Assembly (NCBI GenBank): GCA_030704615.1
Contig: CM060732.1
Location: 2,358,001 to 2,418,000, forward strand
Source of the DNA: Takakia lepidozioides
Lineage: Eukaryota; Streptophyta; Takakiopsida; Takakiales; Takakiaceae
Direction: 5' to 3'
Length of the DNA: 60,000 nt
Below the pieces are notes generated by a model. It searched no databases and had not been told where the DNA came from. It was given only the letters and a program-made list of their open reading frames with translations. A program made the translations under genes and the position numbers. Position 1 is the stretch's first letter. Every line of letters begins with the position of its first letter. Shown piece by piece: positions 1 through 11,800 of this stretch.

Positions 1-400
1 AATCCTTCTCACATTAAACTACCCCTTAATTTTCAAAATACCTATCGAACAATAATGAAATAGGTGGAGAACATACATGGCCAGAAACCCATACAGCACC
101 AACATTCTCCTCTGCTTCCCTCTTTAATGAATTACATATCAAAGGCAGCTAATCTCCAGCTAGCAGAGAGTGCCTGAGATTTCCTCCTAGACCAGATAGG
201 ACCCAAAAGCTAGCAGTGGCCAAACTGTCAAAATAAGGGCTAGAATAATTGCTGCAATACATTGAAATGAAGTTCAAAATAACAAAAGGGATCGAGGAAA
301 TATATAGATGTGGATAAAGCAATCGGAGTAGGTGATTTGTTCCTTACTATGCTTGTGGTAAGTAATTTATCCCTCATTACTAGCTAACCACCAAAAAACT
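1..400. other. no gene seen
   Basis: AT-rich sequence with no coding similarity that I recognise. It lies just downstream, in minus-strand sense, of the gypsy scrap at 401-775 and may be decayed transposon sequence or plain intergenic DNA. Confidence 0.4.
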
Positions 401-775
401 CTACCAACATCTCCAGCTTAACTGATGGTTTGATAATATACCAGCATCTAACATTTTCTGGACTTCCTCTTGAGCTATGGCACACTCCTCGACACTCTCT
501 CGATATGCAAATTGCTTAATATGAGGTCCTTCCGTCACAATATCATGTTGAGGGATGGGAGTACGCCCCAGATCAGTAGATCCCAGGCTGAAGACATCTA
601 GATTCTTGGCAATGAGCATCTCTACTCTTTTCTTCTGACCTGATGAAAGAGTAGTGCCTAATTTGATTTCAGACAGAACCTTGGTGAGGGCAGCCTTACC
701 TTCTGAGCTGAGATCTGGGGCTGTCTGTAAAAGTAACATAAGGCAGACGCTACTCACCAGAAACTGATTGCACAA
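401..775 (-). pseudogene. Ty3/gypsy pol fragment (linker before reverse transcriptase)
   Basis: The minus-strand translation is typical of the region just upstream of reverse transcriptase in gypsy polyproteins. It has a stretch like LIAKNLDVFS followed by PIPQHDIVTEGPHIKQ and an EEVQKMLDAGIL block, which is normally followed by the first RT motifs. Here the similarity stops at about 437 and the reading frame ends in unrelated residues, so the RT core is missing. No LTR, protease or integrase is visible next to it. I read it as a truncated, non-functional scrap of an older insertion. Confidence 0.7.
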
Positions 776-1626
776 ATGTAGCCATGTGATTCATCACTGT
801 AGGATTCCATAGCAAATGCAGCTGCATGCTGGCAAAACTCCGGAAGGTAGCCCAACACCAGTAGAGACAAGCAAAAGTAGTACTTCTGCACAATGTGCTG
901 CTTGAGAAGCTCAAGCTTCAAGATAGGCCATTAAAAGTGGAAGGAAAACACAACCAAAACAACCATTATTCCCTTGCATTCACAAGTTCCGCCGGCATGA
1001 GAAAACCAGACGACTAACCAACTAAGAGCTTGTCTCACAGTCGATAAGTGAACATAAACACCACTTTCCACAGGCTATAAGTCAAGCCTTACAAGACCAG
1101 AGTGCACTTACAACAAGGAACAAATTGCCTACAGCATGGTAAGACCAGCCAGAACAAGGTGGAAACAATCCCCCTGACTTACAGCAGCAACCCCCTCAAC
1201 CTGTCCCTCTTCCTTATGGTCAAGAACAGATTCTCAAACCCCACACCATGTTCTTAGCAAGGCAAAAGATCTGTGAACTTGACTTAGAGACCAGATCCAC
1301 CCTGCTCTGTGTACCATCTTGACTCAGCGGCCTCCATCCTCAGCATGCCAGCATACAGCCCAAGATGTGCTGTGTTTACTTCAAGCTGTATGCAATGGTA
1401 CTCTGCAGAGACGCAAGCTCAATTGAAACCTTCACATCCACTTTGGGATCCTCAATCAGGACCTTAACTCGAGGGCTGAATATGAAGATAGTGATTTGCC
1501 GTTTACATACAAATTGGTCTGACCAGATCATCCCATCGCATCTCCTAGTACCAAAATACCTTATGCACGCACACTCCACATTGTAAGACCCTTTTCGTAG
1601 GCACCACTCAGACATAGACTGTGAGT
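776..1626. other. intergenic / kinase 3' flank
   Basis: No convincing reading frame on either strand. It lies immediately 3' of the PBL27-like kinase stop codon at 1627-1629, so the part nearest 1626 is probably its 3' untranslated region. I see no clear repeat. Confidence 0.4.
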
Positions 1627-4600
1627 TCAGCCCAAGCCCACATCAAACCCATCCCCACCACCCTGATTATTGCCCCTCTTTCTCTCCCGCCAGTTCTCTC
1701 CCCATACTCTGGCCTCTGCAACAGCCCGTTCACGCTCTCGAGAAGTAAATGGCTTTGGTCCATCTTTTGAAGTCCTCCCTGCGTGGCTAGGGCTATCACG
1801 GGGCCCTTCATATCTATCCCACTCATCTGAATCTCTTTTCCTACCAGATCCAGGGTCCTGTCCAAGCCCTGCCTCAAAGGCACCATTGCTAGGTCGTGCC
1901 CGTGGCCCTCCATCCTTGGGGCGTACATCAGGGGAGGCCTGTGCATGCATAGCTGGTGACCGAGGACCCCCCGGTCTATTCCCCCGCTCCTTATGCAGTC
2001 GCTCATCACCTATATTACGCTCTGATCCTCCACTCAACTTCTTTTCCTTTTCTCGTTTGTCTCGTGACGGTGTAGGAGGTGCAAATCGACTGCTACCAAC
2101 GGGGTGCACACCAGGATCATATGTTTGGGAGGCTAAGTAGCTCAGAGCAGTCACAACATCCCCAATAAGAGGCCGAGTTGCTGCCTGTTCTTGCAAGCAC
2201 ATGGCTGCCACTGCCAATGCCTGGTATAAGCCTCGCATTGGATACCGCCCCTGCAGCATTGGATCTGCCATGGATGGAAACTTGCGCCTGTCCTTGAACA
2301 ATGGTCGTGCCTGCACCAACTCTCACTATCGATTTCAGTCTTATATCCATCTGTCTCCCTGCACTACTATGCATCTAAGTATAAAAACTACCATTCAAAA
2401 GAAGGAATAAATACAACTCATTACAACCCACAGTAGACATATAGATGAATTGAAAGAAGGGCATCTTCATCTCCCAAAAATGAACCAAACAACTTCTAAA
2501 CCATCAGCCTCCAGAAAGACCGTGGCAGAGCATTAATCGCAACTCGTATCTTTACAGAAGGACCTACACATTATTTGTTCTTATTGTCAAAACACAAGCC
2601 TTACACAGCTTGCTAAACCAGCTGCATCAAGATCTAGGCAATGCTGTGTCTGTACCTAACGGATCACACATGTAAAGGGGAAACTATTCGACACCGGGAA
2701 TAAAGCTCAATGTTTGTCCTCCAAACATACAACAGTTGAGAGTTTTACACCACCGCTGTCCTTACTTCCAATGAGCGAACACTGTTCCACCTAAAGCTAT
2801 CATGAAACATTGATAACCGCCATCCCGTTCTGTGCAACTATATGCCCATGCAAATGTTGGAGGAGTAACTTCACTCATAAGCTGCAATCTGTTATGTGGT
2901 GTGAGAGCATAATTGTTTTATGCTATTGCGACCACGACAGAAACCCTGGCCATGCGGTCATGGACATCCACCTCCAACAGGTTGGGTGAGTGAGACTGTC
3001 ATGCTCCATGAGGCACACACACACATATATATATATGACGCCAACCGAAGGTAGCGTAAATATCTTCCCCTTGCGGGTACATGATCTGAGGTTGAGGGTA
3101 CAAGCCAATGACAGAAAAATTCAGAAATTCTAGACTTTTAGGCCTCATGGTCCAGGTTTGGGTCTCAGTTAGGTCCAAGAATACAACCTTCAGGTGGAAT
3201 TTTTTTTCTGGTTTGACCTTCCCAAGGTTGGCTTGCATATATCAACAGAAATGAGTACCAACAAATCTCAGATAAGGTCTTGAAGCGAACTCCCAGACAA
3301 AGGGCAAGTTGAGGTTCATATGCTGAAGGTCCAAAGTCCAAACCCTAATGTCAAATCCTACCAAAAACTTCTCAAAGAAGAAGAAAACTAAAAGCTTACA
3401 GATGCCAAAATAGTGTCTTTGTGGGATCCTTCTAGGACAAAGAAAATGGCTTACGAACAGGCCACCTGACAAACACTTGCATACTTTAACCCTAGCTAAC
3501 TGGCTATGTCCTTGGTACAACAGACTCACATTGGAATCACAACTTTAAACAGGGAAAGAAACAAAACAAGACAACTGTGAGGTAGGGTGATAAAAATTTA
3601 TACCCAAGCCACAAGATTGTGCTCCCCAGCTGCCCGAGTATTGTCAATGGCTTTCCGACCAGTGATCAGCTCTAACAATACCACTCCAAAGCTGTACACG
3701 TCCGACTTTAATGTCAACTGGCCAGTCATGGCATACTCTGGGGCACAATATCCGTAAGTTCCCATTACGCGTGTCGAAACATGTGTTTTATCCCCAACTG
3801 GACCAAGCTTAGCAAGCCCAAAATCTGACAGCTTTGGATGGAAACCTTCATCCAAGAGAATATTAGAGGATTTGAAGTCCCTGTATATCACAGGTGGATT
3901 TGCTTTATCATGCAAGTACTCCAAACCCCTGGCTGCTCCTGCTGCTATTTTCATCCTGGTATTCCAATCCAATGGTTCCTTGTCGAGCGGAAGATCTGAA
4001 CACAATACAGCAAACTTGTTGAACTCCAAGATTGCTTGAAGTCTTCCTGAAAACCATCTTACTAACCTCTTATGCACTATCCACAATTGTCTACTTGTGA
4101 TAGCTCAATTCATGAAAGGATAGCTCTTACCATGCAAGTGATCTTCCAGGCACCCCAGCGGCATGAACTCATAAACCAGAAGTCGCTGATCACCGTCCGC
4201 ACAATACCCAATTAGATTTACGAGATTAGGATGGTGCAGCAGACTCAGCATCAGCACTTCAACTAGAAACTCCCGATTACCCTGCAGTCCATTGCGGTCC
4301 AGCTGCTTTACTGCCACAACCTGCCAACCTCCATGCCACATGTCAGCTGCACCAACCTCCTTAACCCAAGTTGTCTACAGTGCAGCAAGCAAGCATCTTA
4401 CATGTTCGTTAAAGATCAGACTATTTTCATTCACACTTGCCTGGCCAGTGTTCTCCAATCGTCCTTTGTAGACACGGCCAAACCCTCCTTCACCAAGAAG
4501 ACACTCAGGTCTGAAGTTCTTGGTGGCAGCTGCGAGTTCCCGAAAAGTGAAAGTCTGGGCGGCAATATGAGTGGTTCCGTCCCGCAGAGGCTCCTTCTTG

Positions 4601-5166
4601 TTGTCAAATGAAGCTTTCCCTTTGGATTTATCTGCATTAACTGTGCCCACATCTTCAGCCAAACCCAGCCTACTACCCAACCTCCATCTTCACTCAGAAG
4701 ATAAATAGACGTCTTGGATCATTCTCGATGCAAATCCCTCCGTGTCCTGACAGTGCACATGACCCATAGCAAAGAACAGGCAGGAACCAGCCTTCTCAAC
4801 TGGACATGGCAAGATTACAGCCGAAAGACGACGATACAAGACCAGCAACCTAAATGAAAGAGAAGTCTTAACCTCATATCGTGACGGAAGACTCGATCCG
4901 ACAAAAAGCACTAAGATGGAACAAATCAACTGAAGCAACTTCAGCTACACGATTATTGAGACCCTGCCGACTTCAAATATAGCGCCAACCAACACCAACT
5001 GCTAAGGCATGCTGGATGAAGGTCCTATATGATAAAACTCACCAGATGGAAGTTTAGCAAGATGAGTGACAGATGAAGCAGGCGATTGACCTTCACGGCT
5101 GCTATCATCTTTCTTCAGGGGCTTCCTGTCCAGCTTTCGTGACCCAAAGCATGAAAAACAGCCCAT
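1627..5166 (-). CDS. PBL27: PBL27-like receptor-like cytoplasmic kinase (RLCK-VII)
   Basis: Spliced Ser/Thr kinase of the RLCK-VII/PBL group, which in flowering plants relays signals from surface immune receptors such as the chitin receptor complex at the plasma membrane. Exons I derive on the minus strand: 5166-5043, 4640-4441, 4320-4131, 3995-3604 and 2310-1627; phases agree and give about 529 residues. The N-terminus MGCFSCFGS offers Gly2 for myristoylation and Cys3/Cys6 for palmitoylation. Kinase features run in order: [11 protein letters not shown] loop, VAVKQL lysine, [13 protein letters not shown] catalytic loop, DFGLAKLG, and the [15 protein letters not shown] activation segment. The last exon ends with the [20 protein letters not shown] tail that is diagnostic for PBL27-type proteins. 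Intron 2 (4440-4321) uses a GC donor. Intron 4 (3603-2311) is 1.3 kb with no gene inside. No internal stops; probably functional. An alternative first exon lies at 5309-5432. Confidence 0.93.
3014..3036. repeat. CA/TA microsatellite in kinase intron 4
   Basis: A short run of CA dinucleotides passes directly into TA dinucleotides. It sits inside the 1.3-kb fourth intron of the PBL27-like gene and has no other visible role. Confidence 0.85.
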
Positions 5167-5308
5167 CTTTGAATTCGAGTCTAAAATGGTACCAGGCTTT
5201 GCCCCCTCTACGGACTCCCTCCACAGGCTCCCTCTACACTTGAGTGACCGGCCCTCCTCCCCACCTGTAAGTGATGTTTCGCTCAAGCTCCTAAATGATG
5301 AAACTCAC

Positions 5309-5432
5309 CAGATGGAAGTTTAGCAAGATGGGTGACAGATGGCGCAGGCGATTGACCTTCGCGGCAGCTATCATCTTTATTCAGGGGCTTCCTTTCCTGC
5401 TTTTGTGACCCAAAGCATGAAGAAGAGCCCAT
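5309..5432 (-). other. duplicated alternative first exon of the PBL27-like kinase
   Basis: A tandem copy of the first coding exon lies 266 bp upstream of the other. It starts with its own ATG (complement of 5430-5432), reads MGSSSCFGS, and ends at the same phase with the same CTG/GTGAGT donor context (complement of 5304-5309). Both copies are 124 nt long, and 34 of 42 residues agree. The copy keeps an open frame, the Gly2 acylation site and Cys6, but has lost Cys3. Spliced to the common second exon it would give a full-length kinase with a different membrane anchor. It may be a true alternative first exon or a recent, unused duplication. Confidence 0.8.
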
Positions 5433-5869
5433 GTTTGAATTCGAGTCTAAAACGTCTTGGACATTGCTTCCTAGCTATGTGCCTTCCTCTAGACTTGAGC
5501 GAGCGTCCGGGCCCCCCTCCCCACCCTCTCTCAAGGATGGTCTTGAGTCCACGCTGCGCTGGTCGCAGTCACGTCCCGCAGAGCAGTGGGCACTCTGGTT
5601 TCACTTCCATCCCATGGTAGGGCACCACAGCACCACACGCTCATCATGTAATGGATGTATGCATGGATGAAAGGCCGCACCTAGGTCCTTTTCCCGTCCT
5701 CACCATCAACCTAGTCATTTTTTACCATTTGGGATAATCCATTCCTGGGGCCAATGGAACCGTCGCTGAGGACCAGGTTCGTGGCGTGAATTATTGAATT
5801 GTGGTACCTATTACAGTTTGATGGATGGATGTTGGGCTCACGGATCCATGACTGTGGATGGATGGATAG
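5433..5869. promoter_or_regulatory. divergent promoter region between the kinase and TPR genes
   Basis: The kinase (minus) and TPR gene (plus) start codons face away from each other across about 440 bp. Any promoters for both genes must lie here or overlap the 5' exons. It contains a GGAT-type simple repeat (about 5819-5876) but I could not identify a convincing TATA box for either gene. Promoter function is inferred from position only. Confidence 0.4.
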
Positions 5870-5876
5870 ATGGATA
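5819..5876. repeat. imperfect GGAT microsatellite
   Basis: Interrupted repeats of ATGG/GGAT lie in the 5' region of the TPR gene. They create several ATG triplets close together, which makes the true start codon of that gene uncertain. Confidence 0.7.
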
Positions 5877-8800
5877 CATGCTTCAACGCTTTGCCCTTGT
5901 TTCTTTTCACTTTTCACGCAACTTCCCCGCATCTCTCTCCCAGGATGGGAACTCCACCGTCTCTCTCCCACTGTTGTCTAATGCCTTTGCAAGCAAATAT
6001 CGGTGACGGAAGGAAAACTTCTCAAGGCGTGAAGCCTTGGAGGGCGTGGAGGGCTACCAAGTGCAGTCTAGAGGCGACTTTAGGATTTTCAAGAGACACG
6101 GGGTTTCAGAAGACAAGTAAAATCTCTTGCCATTCGCATGCCACGCCATCGTCAAAGCAACCACGTGAGCGGTTGAAATGGATTGGGGATAGTTGCACAA
6201 AGAGTAGCGCAACAAGATTTCGCTTGATTTTGAAAGGGGTAGAATTGAAAGGGGCAGGTGTTAAACTGGGAAATCTGTCAGGGATTTTAAGATGCGTGGA
6301 GCGGTGTTCAAGCAGTTCTCAGGGACCAGTTGTTATGGGTTTGGCACTCGCTACCAACGCTGGAACTGCGTCAAACAAAAATTGTGCATCAAATAGAGTG
6401 AGCATAGTTAGTACTCAAAGCACTGTTAGGCAGTCTTCAATTCCTAAAGTTTTCTGGTGTGATCTGAGGACAGTTTCGATGGAACATTTATCATGCATTG
6501 GCAGAAAAAGAAAGAGGGACAGGAGTTTGGGAATTGAGGTTAAGGCTGGGACGGAAGGAAATCCCCTCGGGGAGGAGGGGTACTGGGAACAGGCCGAGGG
6601 TAAAGAAAAGCTTGACGATATTGAAGATATGAGAGGGCTTCTTGCGGAGGCAGAGAGATTGCAGAGAACAGGGGGGTCGGGCACCCAAGATCACCAAACC
6701 AAGTCTCCAGAGCAGCTTGCACAGGAGCGGGCTGCCAAAGTGCGGGAAGAATTGGCTCAGGTAAGGAAAAAAAGTTGCGTGACCCGGGTTTTGCATTGGA
6801 ACCTCAAGACCTTACATTGGACACTTACGACGAGTGAAATTCCAGGACGCCTTAGTAGCCACCCCACCATGAAGTGGAAGTTGAGTGCCATATTAAACTT
6901 TTGGTTCCAAGGTACCAAACCATCTTTATCCAGTTCCAAAAGCCATAACAGTATAGGCCATCACAAGCTCGTCATGAATCTAATTCTCATAAAGTAATTG
7001 ACCTAATTTATCTCTCACACCAAGGGCTGCCAGTTTTACAGCTGAATACAGAAAGTGGCCATTAGGGGTTGAACAGCCCCTCTGATATGGAGATCTTCAC
7101 CTCCATGGAGCTGGGCCCTGTGGCCTTTCATAGGCATTCGGATCTTTGTCAAAACCTTAGTATGATAACACAAATCTGCCAATTAGCGAGGTTTGTGCTG
7201 CAAGGGTTAAGAGGGAGAGGGTGTTTATGTCTGCAGGTTGAGGGGCTTTGTTGAGAGGCAGGGTCTGCCACATTCCGTTTGTCTATTCCAGAGGAAGCCC
7301 CTGTGAGTGTGTCTCTGTATATACTCTTTGTGCCGGCTGGCTTCACATCAGTGGGCTGACAGTGTGTATATATATATATATATATGGTCTGAGTGGAACA
7401 GACAAGTGGTGTACATACATCTTGTCTTTTGTATGCTCTCTTACCTCTCCATAAGAATGCTATGTGCCAGGCTTCTGTGTTTTCTTTATCCTCTCTGCCT
7501 CCCCCCCTCTTCCCTATCATTGTGCTGTTGAGCTTGGGCAAAGTTCTGTTTGCTGGATTTGGTGTCTTTGACGTGGTTTATTCAGACAGGACTTTGTTAA
7601 GACAAGTTTAAGGAGTTGATCAGTACCTTAGATCCAGTCCTGATTTAAACAGAATCAAGCTGCCTTAGAGAATTTCCAGGTATTAGGCCCAGTTTCATTC
7701 CAGGAGTGGTTGGATGACTTTGTGATCGGGTACATCGACGACATCTTGGTACTCGAAAACAAAGGAAGAGCACCTGGAGCTGAGAGGTAGCAACTTTGAA
7801 ACATCCTTTGCAAATTGTCAAGCTCAAATCCATGCCAAAGTGCCTAATAGGTGTCAGTATTCTATGTTGGAGAATTTTAAAATGCTGAAAGCTCTGCTAT
7901 GAAGGAGAAACAGTATGGAGGCAGTGCAGTGAAAATTGCAGAATATGTGGATGTGGTAAGTAGTTTGGGTAGTCCCTTTACTGCAGTCATTATAGAATGT
8001 ACTCATAAGACGTTGTTTGCCGTAGCCTTGTGGCCATTGACCCCGCGCCCAGTTTGAGCGGAACACAAAGGGACAGAACCTACCTCTGTCAGGGGCTGAC
8101 GTCGGTAGTAAGACTTACCTTGAAATGGAACATTGATCCGGGTTTTCCAGATATCCTCTAGAAATCCCTTATACACAAGCATCAACCTGCTGTGTGTGGT
8201 TTGCCCAATAACTAGGCCCCAGTAGGGCCTGGGCTTTTGGCTCAGCCTCGAGACTTTTAAAGTTGGTAAACAGAGGTACAGGCACAATTCCCTTGATAGA
8301 TTTGAGGAGAGCGTCTCTCTGGTGAGAGAACCCCGGACAGTGAATCAGAAATGAATATTGTCTTCAGGTTGCCCACACAACGGGCAATTGCACTCTCCCT
8401 TTCCTCTCTGCTTCTGTTTGCTGTTTAAAGGTAGGCTTCCCACCCTGAGTTTAAATTTCAGTCTAGTGCCGAGAGTGGGTAGACCCTTGAGGTCATCCAT
8501 GATCTCCTCCCCCATGTCACAGACTGGAAACAAGTTCAGGGAAGTTTTCTGCCTAACTTCATTTTCATCAGACAATTTCCTGGCATCAGACATGGCTTTG
8601 GACACTACAGCCTCTAAGTCAGATTTATCCAGCAGTTACAGATGCGTACTCCAAGGCAGGTCTAATAACGCGACAAAGCATGGTTTTCTTGACCTCATAG
8701 TTGATCCCTCTGCAGTGGAAAAATTTAGCGAGACCCAGTGCTTTGCGCTTGCCAGGTTGAACAACTTTCTGAATATCTGCATCCCAGTCACAGTTGGAGG

Positions 8801-11800
8801 AAAAACTCAACGCCCAGGTATGTGTAGGAAGGGAGGACCGGAATCTCTTGGCTACCCCACTGCCACTTGAGATCACTTCCTCCCTCTGCTCTGTTGCTGA
8901 ATGCCACCACTGCACATTTACTGACGTTAGCCTCTAGCCCCCAAAGGTTAAAGTATCTCTTCGCGCAATCAATCAACTCCTGGAGGTTGGAAGGAGTCTC
9001 CCCTATGCCTGCGAAGTCATCCGCAAACATAAGGGCTGGTATGGTGGCATCACCCACCCTTAACCCAAATCCCTCACTTTCCACATCCTCGAGGAGTTGA
9101 TTGATGAAAACATTGAAGAGCAAAGGGGAGAGGGTACACCCTTGAGCTACACCTTGGTCTATGTCAAAGAAGTTAGACTTCTGTCCATTAACAGTGACAC
9201 AACTTTTGGTGTGAGCATACAAGTTATGGACAACTCTCCACATCTTTCCCTTGATCCCACATGACCAGAGGCGGAGCCATAGACCGTCTCTCCACACTGT
9301 CATAAGCCTTTTTGACATCCAAGAAAAAAACAAAAGTGGGTTTCCCTTCTTTTTTCCTTCCCTGGATAATCTGCCTTAGAGTGAAGATATGATCCACACA
9401 GCCCCTGTTTCGCCGAAAGCCAGCTTGGCCTTCGTGGAAACAACCTCTAGATTCCAGATCAACCTCGAGACGAGTAGTTATAACTCTGCAAAATATCTTG
9501 CCAACAGCATTGAGGAGCATGATGCCTCGGTAGTTCCCCGGTTCTTCTCTGTCACCCTTCTTGTATAGATTGTCAATGACCCCCTGTCGCCAGCAAAAGG
9601 GGACCATTTCAGTCCTCCAGATAAGGTTAAAGAAGAACTAGTTCCTCTATCATGGGATGGCCACCGTGCTTGATAAGCTCGTTGACTATGCCATCAGGTC
9701 CACCAGCTTTATATCCGTTTAAATGCTCAATTGCTTCCACGATCTCAGAAGAACTAATGGGAGCGTTGTAAGCCTTTGAAACATACTCCAGTTCATCAGG
9801 GCTGTCTTGAATCATAGGAACAATTTTTCCAACTGTGTCCTTCCATTCTTCAGAGGACCCCTCACTGTTAGACCTAGAAATTCTGCCAAGGATACTGTAG
9901 TGGGTTACAAAGGTTTTGACAATGTCAACCGTTGAAGTCACCACTGCACCCTTAGTAGTTTGTACTTGCTGACAGTTTTTCGGCTTGTACAAACGTTGAA
10001 GGGCCAACCAGAATCTCTTGTCATTACCACCATGGTGGTTTGAGTTTATTTCACTGTATAGCTTGTCCCAGTATAATTTCTTCTGAGTCCTTACAAGCTG
10101 ATTGATATCTTTGCGGATCTGGTAGTACCTAGCCTACAATTCTTTGTTGGTTTTTAAATTGCAGCACTCTTTATAGAGGACTCCTCCCCAACTATCTTGA
10201 GTTTAATCTCATTGGTCCACCAATGACCGCTCTCCAGCCAGTCAAGGGACGAACTTCTTTGAGATGAATTGATGTGAGACTCAATTAGTAGCATTTTTGG
10301 GCATTGCAACCTTCAAAGTACCTCTGTATCAAGTCTCGAGATGGAACCATTAGCCATATAATCCAAGCCTAAGCTGGAGCATGCAGTTTAAAGGACACAT
10401 CGTCCATCCTGGGATTCACCCCAAAAACTACACATGAAGCCCTAGATTTCGCATAAGTAACCAATTCCCAGGAATCACCCTGGGGAGTGTTGTTATTGAT
10501 AAGAGGTAATGTATTGGTAGATTTCGCAGGCTATAAGTTTAAGCACAAGGACCAACCCTAGCCCAAGTGCCGAGTATGCTAGACAGAGCATACGACTTCC
10601 CAATTTGGGCGGAGGGGCTGCCCCCAAGCGGTAGGGGTCCGCTTGTTACCATTCAGAGATCACACTCCAGGGAGCTGCAGGGAATGGCCCGCGTAGGCAA
10701 ATTCTAAAGAGGGAAAGGCCACAAAGTCTCCAACTAAAGCCAATGCACTATCTTACCTGAAGCAAAGCGCTTCAGGTCAAAACAAACAAAGACACGGGGT
10801 CACAAGGCCGGCATTTAGTCACAGAGACATTTATGTACTCCCGTATCTAGTCCACCCAATGGCAATAGGCTTCCTAGAGGACAGGGAGAAAGACTGCAGT
10901 CATTATAGAATCAAAGTCGTTGAATTCGGTGCCCACTCAAATTGTTATTATGAAGTGTTGTGTAAGGGAGAGCCACCCTTTTCCCCAAACACCTGGGAGC
11001 TCACTCTCTTGAACTTAAAGATGAGACAATTTCCAGAGAAGGGGTGATTCATCCACAGTTGCCTAGATTTCCTTTCAGGGTGGTCTTGGGAGGACTGGTT
11101 AGTCTCGAGTTTAGTGTATCATTCTTAGCAAGTGTGCCCTGTGATACAGCGAGCAAAGGAGCAGGCTGAACAGAGAAAGGAAGCAGTAATCATGTTCCAG
11201 ATGGGGCAGCGTGCCTACGGTCGTGGTGTGTATGATAAGTCTGTGGAACTTCTGGAAGCTGCGTTGACTAAAGTACCCAGGGCTTCCAACCTTGGTGGAG
11301 AGGTAAATATATTTTACCTTTTGCAACTGTGTATTGATTACGTAACATTATCTTTGCGCTAAGGATAGCTAATGAACTGAGTGGATCAAGTTAGATATAA
11401 CTGAGCTAGTTGGCCTGCAGATGAGGTTGTTTCTGTACTCAGCTCGGATTGAAAATGCCTGTTCAATGTAAGATGTGTCAGGTCACTGCTTTAAGGGGTG
11501 AGAAACTTGGCCCTGGCTTCAGAACAAAGAAAAAGGGTGCAACTTACAAAAATATTGCACTGCGTGGAAGAGAACAAAATGTGTCGCATATGCCCAGGGC
11601 AACCGTGGAAGCAATGAAACTGCACAATGGGGTTCTTTGTCCCACAGAGCGCTTTTCCTGCTCCCACTGCTTTACCAGGCTCGGCCCAGCCCATCAGGAG
11701 GATTTGTGTGGGTAAACAGACAAGAGAATCAATCATCTCTTTTCTGTTTAGGGATGAATATAAGTGAGTGCATGGTGCTGGGGACGAAGACCCCCCAGGT

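Noticed and set aside
1670-2140. Plus-strand 156-residue frame
   Set aside because: It is antisense to the last exon of the PBL27-like kinase, which is conserved in sequence up to its stop codon.
5799-5869. Further upstream ATGs as the TPR start
   Set aside because: They belong to a GGAT microsatellite or to frames that do not continue into the conserved exon 1 region.
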